Source: Pectobacterium actinidiae
GTDB taxonomy: Bacteria; Pseudomonadota; Gammaproteobacteria; Enterobacterales; Enterobacteriaceae
Direction: 5' to 3'
Assembly (NCBI RefSeq): GCF_000803315.1
Contig: NZ_JRMH01000001.1
Span: forward strand, 3,968,001 to 4,032,000
DNA: 64,000 nt
A model generated the notes under the pieces. That model had not been told where the DNA came from. It saw only the letters and a program-made list of their open reading frames with translations, and ran no database searches. The position numbers and the translations under genes were made by a program. How positions within the stretch are numbered: position 1 is the stretch's first letter; each line of letters begins with the position of its first letter. This document shows, piece by piece, positions 41,449-51,128 of the stretch.

Positions 41449-43509
41449 TTACCACCCGCCTCCACCGCCGCCGCCGGAGCCGCCACCCGACGAGCCGCCA
41501 CCGGAAGAACCCGATCCACTGGAACTCCCGCCACCGCCAGAACCGGAACCGGAACTCGACACCGTCCTCGACGAGGAGCTACACGCGCTGTTGAACTGGG
41601 AAGGGCCATCCCACTGCGTGCTAGAAAAGACGTCAGACACCATGTGATGGTGTTTCAAGAACTGCGCGAACGTGTTGGCCCACGTCTCCCCTACGCCCAA
41701 TGCCAGCGCATAGGGCAACATTCGTTCAAAGTGGGTCACTCGTTCATCTGGTGGGTATAGCGTTTCATAACGACGCTCTTCTGCGGTACGGAGATACAGA
41801 GTCATCCCTTTCGCAACAGACATCCCCGCCAGACCTTTCTTGGTATGACGCGGTACGATGCAGAAAAACCCCAGACACAACAATAAGCTGGCCGATAACG
41901 CGCCCTGATAGTCTGTCGGCAGTTGGGATGATGTCAGTAAGCGAAGCATCCCAAGCCCAAACGGTAGCGTAAAGAGAAAACCCACCACCACCAGAAAGAG
42001 CGTGACTTTACTTTTCTCACTGTGCCTTAACTGTGAAAAATGACGTACATATCTCAATAATTGTAGGCACAGCGTGGCACTGAACAGCAGGAACGGTATA
42101 CCGATAATCGTCGTTATCGCCATGAAGAGGTTGAAAAACAACCCGTACAGCACCGGAACCAACAGACTTAATGCGATACCCACTTTCATCGCCCCCGCCA
42201 CCGATAAAAACAGCGTCGAGTGAATTTTTTTATACTGTGCTTCCCGTTCTTTACGCGCCTTTTGCATCGATACCGAACGCATACTGGTTTTGGTTATATC
42301 CAGTTTCTTCCTCTTGCCGGGAAACAAGGTATTGAGGAACGCTTTATCCTCAGCCGTCAACGTCATAGACTCACTTTCCGGCAAGCGAGTGAGCCACTGT
42401 TCTTCCCGCTTTGGCGTCGTGCCACTTCGCGTTTTTCTCGGCTTCTGGATGACTTTTGTCAGCGCGATGGCACGCTTAGCCACCAGATCCAACACATCGC
42501 TGGAGAACGCCACGTTGTCATAGGTTCGTTGACAGAGGTAACGCACATAACCGGGCGACATGCCATCGGGAACGCTATACAACGGCACAACAGCGGGTTT
42601 GGTTAAACGAATGGGGGTAATATACTTAGCCCACCAAAACAGAAAGTAAGCGAGGATCAGAAAGGGGGGAAACCACAGTATTGCACTTTTCAATGTGGGC
42701 GAAAGCCGATCACCGAACAGAGAATTTTCTTTCGGTGCTGGCGCGGAAGCCAAGATACTACGCGGCCAGGTGTAAGCAACCGTAACGCCTTCCCCACTAT
42801 CCAGCGGTGTCATGGTTTCAATGTTGCCAGCCGCTAAAATTCGGGCTTTACTCCCTTTTTCACCGGGCTGACCGGTATACACATCAATGGAGCGCAAACG
42901 GGCATCTTTACCTTCAGGCGTTAGAAACGCCTCTTGTTCAGGTAAAGACAGACGAAAACGGACTTTATCAATGGGGTAACTCCAACCGTTGCCCGTGACA
43001 TTCCAGTACAACTCATCCCAATCAGGAAAACGGCTAAAATGGTTACTTACCTGATACTGGATACGGTAATCATATATTCCAGGTTGCAATACACGTTCGG
43101 CACTGCCAATCAATACCTTAAGTTGCTCGTGTTTTTGTTCAAAGGTGTAATTTTCAGGCACGCCATCACGCAATACCGCCTTAATGTGATATTCCAACCG
43201 AAACGTACTGCCGTCCTGACGATTCCAGACCAACGGGAGCGTACGAAATATCCCCCGTTTAATCTGTTCACCGTTCGATTGCACCTTAATGGACTCCTCC
43301 ACCAGCATGGAGCCATCCGTCTGGAAACGAGCCTGCGAATCAAACAGTAAAATACGTTCGCCCTTTCCCCATTGATACGAACGGGCATCAGGCGCCACGC
43401 TGACACCTGGGTAAAATACCTGTTCCTGCACGTTTGCCTGAACCAGAGCACTCCACCACAGTAAAATCAGCCAACTGCAACCGCGCAGCACATCCCACAA
43501 CCTTGTCAT
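41449..43509 (-). CDS. DUF2207 membrane protein with Gly/Ser-rich tail
   Basis: 686 residues from ATG 43509. A signal or anchor (LRGCSWLILLWWSALVQA) leads to a DUF2207 ectodomain of about 240 residues (IKVQSNGEQIKRGIFRTLP is typical), then a membrane span (SAILWFPPFLILAYFLFWWAKY), a cytosolic region and about four more hydrophobic spans. The last 40 or so residues are almost only Gly and Ser, ending in a run of glycines and W. It begins 4 bp after lemA, a common pairing. Role unknown. Confidence 0.85.
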   Translation of the reverse strand: MTRLWDVLRGCSWLILLWWSALVQANVQEQVFYPGVSVAPDARSYQWGKGERILLFDSQARFQTDGSMLVEESIKVQSNGEQIKRGIFRTLPLVWNRQDGSTFRLEYHIKAVLRDGVPENYTFEQKHEQLKVLIGSAERVLQPGIYDYRIQYQVSNHFSRFPDWDELYWNVTGNGWSYPIDKVRFRLSLPEQEAFLTPEGKDARLRSIDVYTGQPGEKGSKARILAAGNIETMTPLDSGEGVTVAYTWPRSILASAPAPKENSLFGDRLSPTLKSAILWFPPFLILAYFLFWWAKYITPIRLTKPAVVPLYSVPDGMSPGYVRYLCQRTYDNVAFSSDVLDLVAKRAIALTKVIQKPRKTRSGTTPKREEQWLTRLPESESMTLTAEDKAFLNTLFPGKRKKLDITKTSMRSVSMQKARKEREAQYKKIHSTLFLSVAGAMKVGIALSLLVPVLYGLFFNLFMAITTIIGIPFLLFSATLCLQLLRYVRHFSQLRHSEKSKVTLFLVVVGFLFTLPFGLGMLRLLTSSQLPTDYQGALSASLLLCLGFFCIVPRHTKKGLAGMSVAKGMTLYLRTAEERRYETLYPPDERVTHFERMLPYALALGVGETWANTFAQFLKHHHMVSDVFSSTQWDGPSQFNSACSSSSRTVSSSGSGSGGGGSSSGSGSSGGGSSGGGSGGGGGGGW
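41452..41550 (-). repeat. Low-complexity Gly/Ser-coding tract
   Basis: The end of the DUF2207 gene is a GGN/AGY-rich tract encoding Gly/Ser runs. Plus-strand reading gives an artefactual Pro-rich frame. Such glycine tails are usual at the C-terminus of DUF2207 and TPM-domain proteins and may form a disordered linker. Confidence 0.7.
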
Positions 43510-43513
43510 TACA

Positions 43514-44056
43514 TCACTCCATCCGTGGAACATCGCCCTCTGCGGGACTATCCAATTCAAAGAACGTTTCGGTTTTAAACTGGAACAGTTTTGCGATTAA
43601 CAAACTGGGGAAGGATTCCACCTGAATATTCATATCCCGCACCGTGGCATTGAAATAGCGGCGCGACATCTGAAGTTGTTCTTCAATTTCAGAGAGCGAT
43701 TGCTGCAAGGCGAGGAAGTTTTGGTTGGCTTTCAGGTCAGGGTACGCTTCTGCTAAGGCAAAAAAGCGCCCCAGCGTCCCTGAGTATTCCTGTTCATTCT
43801 GAGCAATCTGGCGGGTACTGCCAGTCTGGTTGGTACGCTGACGGGAAATAGCTTCCAGCAGATCTTTTTCATGTTGTGCGTAACGTTTAACCAACGTCAG
43901 CAGATTGGGAGCCAGATCGTGACGGCGTTTCAGTTGTACCGCAATACCGCTCCAGGCTTCATCTTTAAAACGTCGCAGAGATATCAACCGGTTGTAGGTA
44001 AAAATAGCCCAGATAACCACCAGACCAACCAGAGCTAAACCAAGATAAATTTCCAT
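43514..44056 (-). CDS. LemA family protein
   Basis: 180 residues with an N-terminal membrane segment (about 2-19, MEIYLGLALVGLVVIWAIFTYN) and a helical body containing the LemA hallmarks YNRLISLRRFKDEAWSGIAVQLKRRHDLAPNLL and ALAEAYPDLKANQNFLALQQSLSEIEEQLQMSRRYFNATVRDMN, close to the family pattern. Function is unclear; LemA proteins are often beside DUF2207 or TPM-domain genes, as here. It is the first gene of the operon. Confidence 0.92.
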   Translation of the reverse strand: MEIYLGLALVGLVVIWAIFTYNRLISLRRFKDEAWSGIAVQLKRRHDLAPNLLTLVKRYAQHEKDLLEAISRQRTNQTGSTRQIAQNEQEYSGTLGRFFALAEAYPDLKANQNFLALQQSLSEIEEQLQMSRRYFNATVRDMNIQVESFPSLLIAKLFQFKTETFFELDSPAEGDVPRME

Positions 44057-44220
44057 TTTAAACTGTCTTTTCGCTGTGATAGAGAAGGAAAATCAACGTG
44101 TTGGTATAAAGATATGACGATGAATAGTACCGCATTCACGCGTCTTTGGTGACAGGAAATTACGGTGGTTTGGTTTTTCTCATGACGCAGAGAAGAGGTG
44201 ATAAATCACGCTATGACAGC

Positions 44221-44249
44221 CCCACAGCACAGGGAAACCGTGCTGCGGG
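44221..44249 (-). terminator. Hairpin after the alcohol dehydrogenase gene
   Basis: CCC-A-CAGCAC pairs with GTGCTG-C-GGG around AGGGAAACC, 11 bp after the alcohol dehydrogenase stop. It is a likely transcript end. Confidence 0.6.
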
Positions 44250-44260
44250 ACACAGGCCAA

Positions 44261-45310
44261 TCAGGCGTTCAGCGTGGCGTTATCAATGACGAAGCGGTAT
44301 TTCACATCACCTTTGAGCATCCGCTCGTAGGCCTCATTGATTTCGTCGGCGCGGATAAGCTCAATATCGGAAACAATGCCGTGCTCGGCACAGAAATCCA
44401 GCATTTCCTGCGTTTCAGGAATGCCACCAATCATCGATCCCGCCACCGTACGGCGTTTCATGATCAGGTTAAACACGTTGGGAGAAGGATGCGGTGACGC
44501 AGGCGCACCGACCAGCGTGAGTGCACCATCGCGCTTCAGCAGCACCAGAAACGCATCCAAATCGTGCGGTGCCGCCACTGTATTCAGGATTAAATCGAAG
44601 CTGCCCGCGTGCGCCGCCATTTCCTCGGCGTTACGAGAAACGACGACGTCGTTTGCCCCCAGCGCCTTGGCATCTTCACGCTTGGATTCAGACGTGGTGA
44701 ACGCCACAACATAGGCACCCATGGCATGCGCCAGTTTGATCCCCATGTGGCCAAGCCCGCCGATCCCCACAACGCCGACCTTCTTACCTGGTCCGGCATT
44801 CCAGTGACGCAGCGGTGAATAAGTGGTAATCCCTGCGCACAGCAGCGGTGCGACCGCGGCCAGTTCCGCTTCGGAATGACGCACACGCAGCACATAGCGT
44901 TCATGCACAACAATCTGCTGAGAGTAACCGCCGAGCGTCCAGCCGGGCTCATCCGCCGTCGGGCCGTTATAGGTGCCGACCATACCATCACAGTAGTTTT
45001 CTAAGCCGTCATCGCACTCTTCACAGTGTCGACAACTGTCCACGATGCAGCCGATACCGACCAGATCGCCCGCCTTAAAGGCGGAGACATGTGCCCCTAC
45101 CGCAGACACCCGTCCGACGATTTCATGGCCGGGCACGCAGGGAAACTGTGTTCCGGCCCATTCCGCACGCACCTGATGCAGATCCGAGTGGCAGATACCA
45201 CAGTACGCAATCTCAATCTGGACATCGTGGGCTCCCGGCGCACGACGGACGATCTGCAACGGTTCAAGAGGTTTATCGCCCGCATGGGCTCCATAGGCGT
45301 GTACAAGCAT
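44261..45310 (-). CDS. yahK: Zinc- and NADP-dependent alcohol dehydrogenase, YahK-like
   Basis: 349 residues, the same length as E. coli YahK (Ahr), an aldehyde reductase with broad substrate range. Catalytic zinc ligands are in YCGICHSDLHQ and GHEIVGRV; structural zinc cysteines are in CRHCEECDDGLENYC. The cofactor motif GIGGLGHMGIKLAHAMG and the TTSESK segment fit NADP(H). The frame opens at 45373, but ATG 45310 gives the family start. It stands alone, ended by a hairpin. It may reduce plant aldehydes; that is inference. Confidence 0.9.
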   Translation of the reverse strand: MLVHAYGAHAGDKPLEPLQIVRRAPGAHDVQIEIAYCGICHSDLHQVRAEWAGTQFPCVPGHEIVGRVSAVGAHVSAFKAGDLVGIGCIVDSCRHCEECDDGLENYCDGMVGTYNGPTADEPGWTLGGYSQQIVVHERYVLRVRHSEAELAAVAPLLCAGITTYSPLRHWNAGPGKKVGVVGIGGLGHMGIKLAHAMGAYVVAFTTSESKREDAKALGANDVVVSRNAEEMAAHAGSFDLILNTVAAPHDLDAFLVLLKRDGALTLVGAPASPHPSPNVFNLIMKRRTVAGSMIGGIPETQEMLDFCAEHGIVSDIELIRADEINEAYERMLKGDVKYRFVIDNATLNA

Positions 45311-45504
45311 GGCTATTTCCTTTTCTGTTGAGAAACCGATTCGGCGGAACAAAATAGACTGTGTAAGAAACACACTATTTTCTCCATTCCCCCAGCAAAC
45401 AGGTATAGCATTCCAACTGTTTTCTTGCCTGATCCTCCATTTTTCATGTACACGCTATCGTTTTCGGAAGATCGGCTTATTACAGAGGGTTACCCACCGC
45501 TCTC

Positions 45505-46122
45505 TCAGAAGGCAATCTTGGTCAACGCCAGAGACGCACCTAACGCAATCAGGGCAACACCGATACCTTTATCGACCACATGCTGACGATCGATCAGTCG
45601 GCGACGCATGGCCGGTGCCGAAAAAAACAGCGCGACGATGCTAAACCAGATCCAGTGCGCCACCGACATGAATAACCCGTAGCCAACGTTATGGCTTATT
45701 GGGCTACCGGGCTGCACAACCTGAGTATAGGTAGCGACAACAAACAGCATGGTTTTCGGGTTAAGCGCATTGGTGAGAAATCCCATGCGAAACGCGGCAA
45801 GCGATGACGGCGAATGACCTGATGCCTCCCCCAATGTTATTTTTGTCTTATTGGTTAACGATTTGTACCCCAGATAAATCAGGTATGACGCCCCCAGAAT
45901 CTTCATCGCCATAAATAGCGTTGGGGAGTTAACAATCAACACCGCGATGCCAAAAACGGTATACATCACATGGATCTGAACGCCGCAGGCAATGCCAAAC
46001 GCGCTGAGTAAACCCGCGCGCGAACCAAAGGCATAACTGTTGCGGGTCACCATAGCAAAATCAGGCCCTGGACTGATCACCGCCAAAATGGTGATCGTCG
46101 CGACAGAAATTAACTCATTCAT
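45505..46122 (-). CDS. LysE/RhtB family amino-acid exporter
   Basis: Inner-membrane exporter of 205 residues with about six hydrophobic spans. The N-terminal signature ISPGPDFAMVTRNSYAFGSRAG and the central FRMGFLTNALNPKTMLFV are typical of the RhtB branch. AAGGA precedes the start. It is divergent from a LysR-type regulator 252 bp away, which probably controls it. The exported amino acid is unknown. Confidence 0.9.
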   Translation of the reverse strand: MNELISVATITILAVISPGPDFAMVTRNSYAFGSRAGLLSAFGIACGVQIHVMYTVFGIAVLIVNSPTLFMAMKILGASYLIYLGYKSLTNKTKITLGEASGHSPSSLAAFRMGFLTNALNPKTMLFVVATYTQVVQPGSPISHNVGYGLFMSVAHWIWFSIVALFFSAPAMRRRLIDRQHVVDKGIGVALIALGASLALTKIAF

Positions 46123-46374
46123 TAACGTTTTCCTTGTTCAGCAAGCCATCTTTTTTCACGATGATTTTGCACAGATAGGTGACAGACTGGCGAAAGGAGG
46201 AATAAAGAGGCGACTGACGTAATACGGCTATCAACGATGCCAACCCCACGATAACTCCCCATTATTTAATCTATTACGCCTCTTATCGTCTGAGGGCAGT
46301 TTGATTATTCAGCGTTTGCATGTGGCAAAAAAGCGATTTATCTTGGTATAAATCTGTCAAATTTCATCGTGTAT

Positions 46375-47259
46375 ATGAAAATTCCTTCGTTAGCCTCTTT
46401 TCGCTTCTTTGAAGCGGCCGCACAAACCGGTAGCTTTGTTAAAGCCGCCGAGTCCCTGCATGTCACGCATGGTGCCGTCAGCAGGCAGATCAGATTGCTG
46501 GAAGAGGCGCTGGGGGTTGAATTATTTGAACGACGCAACCGCGCGATCTTTTTAAACGCAGCAGGACGTTCTTTGCATACGGTCACGCAGTCCGTTTTTG
46601 AACAGCTCGAAGGCGCGGTTTATCGGTTACAGCAAAGTGCACAGGGTGACGTGCTGACGCTGTCATGTGAGCCCACGATTGCCATGAAATGGCTGATTCC
46701 ACGGCTGCCGGCGTTTAATCAGGCACATCCGGATATCAAACTTCATCTGGTGGCTGCGGGCGGGCCTATTGATTTTGTGCGTAGCGGCGTTGACCTCGCA
46801 CTGCGGCGTGATGATTTTCACTGGGAACCGCAAACGCATGCGGTAAAGGTGTGTGACGAATGGATGGGGCCGGTCAGCCGTGACAAAACCGAGCGCAAAA
46901 ACAGTCTGGAGGGAATGCGTTTGCTGTATACCGGAACGCGACCGAAAGCGTGGACAACCTGGCAACGGCAGACACACGTGTCACTCAAAGGCAGCACCAG
47001 AGCGGACTATGAGCACTTTTATCTGTGTATTCAGGCGGCCGTCTCGGGATTAGGCATAGCAATGGCCTCTTTCCTGATGGTACAAGACGAGATTGCGAAC
47101 GAGCAACTGCATGCACCGTATGGATTTGCGCGGGATGGGTCTGCCTATTATCTGTTATCGCCCATCCCCCTTGAGCAAGATGAAAAATATATACGATTTC
47201 ATACCTGGCTAATGCAGGAAGTGTCCACCGGCCTTTCCGGGGTCGAGAATGCTTGTTAA
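46375..47259 (+). CDS. LysR-type transcriptional regulator, GcvA-like
   Basis: 294 residues from ATG 46375. The N-terminal winged helix-turn-helix (about 4-60, FFEAAAQTGSFVKAAESLHVTHGAVSRQIRLLEE) is textbook LysR, and the effector domain continues with LTLSCEPTIAMKWLIPRLPAF, similar to GcvA-like members. It is divergent from the LysE/RhtB gene and 18 bp upstream of an MFS gene, so it likely regulates one or both. Confidence 0.92.
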   Translation: MKIPSLASFRFFEAAAQTGSFVKAAESLHVTHGAVSRQIRLLEEALGVELFERRNRAIFLNAAGRSLHTVTQSVFEQLEGAVYRLQQSAQGDVLTLSCEPTIAMKWLIPRLPAFNQAHPDIKLHLVAAGGPIDFVRSGVDLALRRDDFHWEPQTHAVKVCDEWMGPVSRDKTERKNSLEGMRLLYTGTRPKAWTTWQRQTHVSLKGSTRADYEHFYLCIQAAVSGLGIAMASFLMVQDEIANEQLHAPYGFARDGSAYYLLSPIPLEQDEKYIRFHTWLMQEVSTGLSGVENAC

Positions 47260-47277
47260 ACCCGCACTGGAAGTACA

Positions 47278-48444
47278 ATGACAGCACATTCCCGTGAATC
47301 CAATTTCACGACACTGAACATGATTATCGCCGCCTCACTCGTGGGATTGGTGACAGGGTACACACTGCCGCTGATCAGCCTGAAGCTGGCCGAGCACGGG
47401 CACAGCACAGCGACGCTCGGTATTCTGGCGGCCCTTCCCGCGGCAGGGATGATGCTATCCTCTTTCGTTACGCCGTGGCTCAGCCGCCACCTGCACGTCC
47501 GCTATCTGTTATCCGGCAGCCTGATTATTCTGGCGGCCTCAACCGTTGCCTCATTCCTGCTGTCACACCCTGTCTCGCTCATTTTACCCCGCCTGTTAAC
47601 CGGGCTGGCGTCGGGGGTTTTGGTGGTGCTGGGAGAAACCTGGGTTACCAGCCGGGCTTCAGACAAACACAAAGCGACGCTGACAGGGCTGTATGCCTCC
47701 GTTTTCACCGGATGTCAGTTGATAGGGCCGCTGCTGATTGCCGCGGGCGAGAATATTCAAACCTATGCCCTGTGGCTGATTTGTGGCCTATCCGCCGCGT
47801 GTGCGTTCATGCTGAGGAACTGCGCCAGTATGGTTCGAGCGGATGAACAGTCCTCGACGTCTTATCGGGATCTTATCCCTTTTCTTCCGGCAATCGCCTC
47901 TGGCGTGCTCTGCTTCTCCTTCTTCGATGCCAGCATACTTGCGCTCTTTCCGCTTTACGGCATGGAACAAGGCTTAGACGAAAAATCCGCGATATTGCTG
48001 GTTACACTCATTTTTCTGGGCGATGCCGTCTTTCAGACGCCGATTGGCTGGCTGGCAGACAAATGCGGCATCATAAAAACCCACATCAGCTGCGGCATCC
48101 TGTTCTGTGTAATGCTGGTATTGATCACTTTCTCATCCTCCTCCCCTGCACTTCTGGTTCCCGTCTGTATCGCACTGGGCGCAGCGGCTGGCGGGCTTTA
48201 CACGCTATCTCTGGTTCGGGCGGGTCAGAAATTTGCCGGTCAGCGGCTAATTGTGATGAATTCACTGCTGGGGCTGGTGTGGTCTGCGGGCAGTATCTGC
48301 GGGCCGCTGTTCTCTGGTACAGCCATTACGTTCTACGGTTACGACGGTCTCATCGTCACCTTATTGTTAACCGGCGTGCTGTTTGTCGGCATACAGGGCG
48401 TATTAAGAAAAGAACGCGTATCACGTTCGCTGGGTGAAGAGTGA
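47278..48444 (+). CDS. Major facilitator superfamily transporter
   Basis: 388 residues with about twelve hydrophobic spans. The region GLYASVFTGCQLIGPLLIAAGE and the loop GWLADKCGIIKTHISCG (MFS A-like motif between spans 8 and 9) are visible. It resembles YcaD/YfkF-type MFS carriers in overall pattern. It starts 18 bp after the LysR gene and likely shares its transcript. Substrate unknown. Confidence 0.88.
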   Translation: MTAHSRESNFTTLNMIIAASLVGLVTGYTLPLISLKLAEHGHSTATLGILAALPAAGMMLSSFVTPWLSRHLHVRYLLSGSLIILAASTVASFLLSHPVSLILPRLLTGLASGVLVVLGETWVTSRASDKHKATLTGLYASVFTGCQLIGPLLIAAGENIQTYALWLICGLSAACAFMLRNCASMVRADEQSSTSYRDLIPFLPAIASGVLCFSFFDASILALFPLYGMEQGLDEKSAILLVTLIFLGDAVFQTPIGWLADKCGIIKTHISCGILFCVMLVLITFSSSSPALLVPVCIALGAAAGGLYTLSLVRAGQKFAGQRLIVMNSLLGLVWSAGSICGPLFSGTAITFYGYDGLIVTLLLTGVLFVGIQGVLRKERVSRSLGEE

Positions 48445-48454
48445 ATATAACATT

Positions 48455-48488
48455 AGGCTCACCAAGCCAGCGACGGCCTGGTGAGCCT
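48455..48488. terminator. Bidirectional terminator after the MFS gene
   Basis: AGGCTCACCA (48455-48464) and TGGTGAGCCT (48479-48488) form a perfect 10-bp stem, with inner GCC/GGC pairing, between the convergent MFS and ABC ATPase genes. Confidence 0.75.
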
Positions 48489-48513
48489 GAAATAGATACG
48501 GCAGATGGGCGGC

Positions 48514-49332
48514 TTATGCAGCCATTTCGCGTTTGAACACCTCCAGCGTGTGCGCCTTGACGCGAATAAACTCAGGATCGCTCATCGCCTCCGCACCGCG
48601 TGGACGCGCTAAATCAAACGGAACAATCTCCGACACCGTCGTTGGCCGACGCGTCAACAGCAAGATTTCATCCGCCAGAAACACCGCGTCTTCTAAATCA
48701 TGCGACACGATGACCATCGTCACGCCGGTCGCCAACTGAACCTCTTGCAGCTTGTCGCGGATGAACAGCGTCATTTCGAAATCCAGCGCGGAGAACGGTT
48801 CATCCAAAAACATCACCTCAGGCCCCGTCGCCAGCGCCCGCATGATACAGACCGTCTGCTGCTGTCCGCCGGAAAGTTCATACGGATAACGCTGGAGATC
48901 GAAGCGAATATCAAACATCGCGATCAGTTCATCCATCCGCGTCTGCACATCGTGTTTGCTCATCCCGCTACGCACCAGCGGATAGGCAATATTCTTCCAG
49001 GCGCTCATCCAGGGGAAAAGCGCATCACGATAGTTTTGAAACACATAGCCAATTCGGGTTTCCGCCAACGTTTTACCGTCAAACAGGATATCGCCGCTAT
49101 CGACGGGAATCAGCCCAGCAATCATGTTCATCAGCGTCGATTTACCACAGCCGTTCGGCCCGAAAATCGACACGATCTTGCCGCGCGGTAAATCCAGATT
49201 CAGATCGGTATAGAGCGGCTGCCCCGCGAACGACTTGTTCAAGCCGCGAATAGTGACGTGGGTGTTCGGTGCTGGATAAGGCGGCAACGCGGTATCCAGT
49301 TTTTCCACTTGTGCGGTACGAGATGTCATCAT
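48514..49332 (-). CDS. ABC importer ATPase (nitrate/sulfonate/taurine type)
   Basis: 272 residues. Walker A is FGPNGCGKSTLMNM, the signature LSGGQQQTVCIMRAL and Walker B VMFLDEPFSALDF, then VIVSHDLEDAVFLADEI. The C-terminal RPTTVSEIVPFDLARPRG is typical of SsuB/TauB/NrtD-like ATPases. An ATGATG start overlaps the permease stop by 4 bp. It is the last gene of a three-gene importer operon. Confidence 0.92.
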   Translation of the reverse strand: MMTSRTAQVEKLDTALPPYPAPNTHVTIRGLNKSFAGQPLYTDLNLDLPRGKIVSIFGPNGCGKSTLMNMIAGLIPVDSGDILFDGKTLAETRIGYVFQNYRDALFPWMSAWKNIAYPLVRSGMSKHDVQTRMDELIAMFDIRFDLQRYPYELSGGQQQTVCIMRALATGPEVMFLDEPFSALDFEMTLFIRDKLQEVQLATGVTMVIVSHDLEDAVFLADEILLLTRRPTTVSEIVPFDLARPRGAEAMSDPEFIRVKAHTLEVFKREMAA

Positions 49333-50093
49333 GCTTTGCCACTCCAGTGAACAATTCGTTTTTCTACCACCAAAAACAATACGTTAAGCAGATACCCCAG
49401 TGCGCCCGTAATCAGGATAGAGGCGTACATATCCCGAATATTGAACACCTGCTGCGCATCGATGATGCGATGCCCTAGCCCCGTTTCCGAACCAATAAAC
49501 ATCTCCGCGACAATCACGATCACCAGCGCCATCGACACGCCGGTGCGCAGGCCGACAAAGGTTTGCGCCAGACTTTCCAGCAGCATGATGTCTTTAAAAA
49601 TATGCCAGCGGGAAATCCCCATGACCTGCGCCGCCATCAGACGGGTTTTCTTGGCATTCATCACGCCATACGCGCTGTTGAACAGAATCACCAGCACGGC
49701 CGCAAAGGCCGAAATCGCAATTTTATTCGCGTCGGTGATACCGAAAATCAGCAAAAATAGCGGGATCAGCGCTGACGATGGCGTAGAACGGAAGAAGTCG
49801 ATCAGAAACTCCAGGCTGCGGTAAATCTTTTCATTGCTGCCCAAAATAACGCCGAGCGGCACGCCAATCAGCGCGGCAAAGCCAAATGCAGCGAGTGTAC
49901 GGTATAGCGTCGCACCGATATCCGTACGCATGCTCGCATCCGCGAAGGACTGGAACATATAGCTCAACGTATCGACCGGCGACGGTAATAAAATGGGGTT
50001 CAGCCATTTCGCGCTGACCGCCAACTGCCAAAAAAGAAACAGCAGAATCGGGCCGACGGCGGGTAATAATTTAGACGTCCAGTGCTGACGCAT
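49329..50093 (-). CDS. ABC importer permease (nitrate/sulfonate/taurine type)
   Basis: 254 residues with six hydrophobic spans. The coupling-helix region EMFIGSETGLGHRIIDAQQVFNIRDMYASILITGALGYLLN is characteristic of SsuC/TauC-type permeases. It follows the binding protein by 15 bp and overlaps the ATPase by 4 bp. Confidence 0.92.
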   Translation of the reverse strand: MRQHWTSKLLPAVGPILLFLFWQLAVSAKWLNPILLPSPVDTLSYMFQSFADASMRTDIGATLYRTLAAFGFAALIGVPLGVILGSNEKIYRSLEFLIDFFRSTPSSALIPLFLLIFGITDANKIAISAFAAVLVILFNSAYGVMNAKKTRLMAAQVMGISRWHIFKDIMLLESLAQTFVGLRTGVSMALVIVIVAEMFIGSETGLGHRIIDAQQVFNIRDMYASILITGALGYLLNVLFLVVEKRIVHWSGKA

Positions 50094-50108
50094 AATCGAG
50101 TACCTCCC

Positions 50109-51128
50109 TTAAGGCTGATAAATCAGGCTGCTGACGTCCACCGGTTCCCGGAAGATCTTTCTTTCGGTGAACACGTCATAAAACTTCTGGAACCACGCCA
50201 GATTGTCGCCTTTTAGCTCGTCATACATGACAAACCCCGGCAATGGCACCTCTTTACTCAGTTCGGCCTCAATGCTGGTGTAACCCGTGATGTGCTCGCG
50301 GGCAGCCTCTGGGTTCTGCTGAATAAACTGCACCGATTTGGCATAGGCCTGCGTGAAGCGTTTTGCATCCGCCGCACGACTATCGATAAAACCGCTATTT
50401 AACGCTGCCGCACCACCAAACCACGGTGCATCGGGATTACCGAGCACATAGCGTGAGATCACGCCCGTTTCCAAGGTACGCGACAGTCCTTTCAACCGCC
50501 CCACCGTTCCCGTCGGTTCCAGCGTATAAACCCCGTCAATCTGACCCGCGGCCAGCGCTGCCACATGTTGCCCGACTGGCAATTCCGTCACACGCAGCTC
50601 ATCCGCCGTAAAGCCATTTTTCTCCAGAATAATTTTGGTCATCACCACATTCTGAATACCCGGTCCACAGGCGATGCGTTTGCCTTTCAGCTCTGCGATA
50701 CTTTTTACGTCGCTGTTTAACGGCACCAGAAATTCATCCAATACCATCTGATGATTAGAAGGATTCGAGCAAATGATCTTGAACAGGCCGGGTGAAGTAA
50801 TCGCGCCTAATCCCAATGCGCCGGTGGCCGTACCGTTGGCGCAGCCATGTATACGCCCCGTGATCATCCCTTCGACAATCTGTTGCGGGCTAGCGAATTT
50901 CACCGCTCGCACATTCAGCCCAACCTCTTTGAAAAAGCCCCGCTCAACCCCCACATATAACGGCAAGCCGCCCACAATCGGCCAGTAACCAATGCGAATT
51001 TCTTCACCTTCGGCAGCAAAAGCCATTCCCGGCAGCAAGCTACTTAGCGTCAATGCACTCGCGCTAATGGCTGACCATTGCATTAACTGCCTGCGTTTAC
51101 GATCGATCTTGTCATTGTTATTTTTCAT
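50109..51128 (-). CDS. ABC importer substrate-binding protein (NMT1/SsuA type)
   Basis: 339 residues. The N-terminus has a twin-arginine-like pattern (DRKRRQLMQ, then a hydrophobic stretch ending AFA), so it may be Tat-exported. The mature part has the NMT1/SsuA fold signatures RIGYWPIVGGLPLYVGVERGFFKE, GKRIACGPGIQNVVMTKIILEKNG and GQIDGVYTLEPTG. Ligands of this family include sulfonates, nitrate, taurine and pyrimidine precursors; none can be chosen here. First gene of the operon. Confidence 0.9.
   Translation of the reverse strand: MKNNNDKIDRKRRQLMQWSAISASALTLSSLLPGMAFAAEGEEIRIGYWPIVGGLPLYVGVERGFFKEVGLNVRAVKFASPQQIVEGMITGRIHGCANGTATGALGLGAITSPGLFKIICSNPSNHQMVLDEFLVPLNSDVKSIAELKGKRIACGPGIQNVVMTKIILEKNGFTADELRVTELPVGQHVAALAAGQIDGVYTLEPTGTVGRLKGLSRTLETGVISRYVLGNPDAPWFGGAAALNSGFIDSRAADAKRFTQAYAKSVQFIQQNPEAAREHITGYTSIEAELSKEVPLPGFVMYDELKGDNLAWFQKFYDVFTERKIFREPVDVSSLIYQP

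Noticed and set aside
41370..41647. Pro/Glu-rich plus-strand frames near 41.4-41.6 kb
   Set aside because: Read-out of the opposite strand of the Gly/Ser tail of the DUF2207 gene, not a protein.
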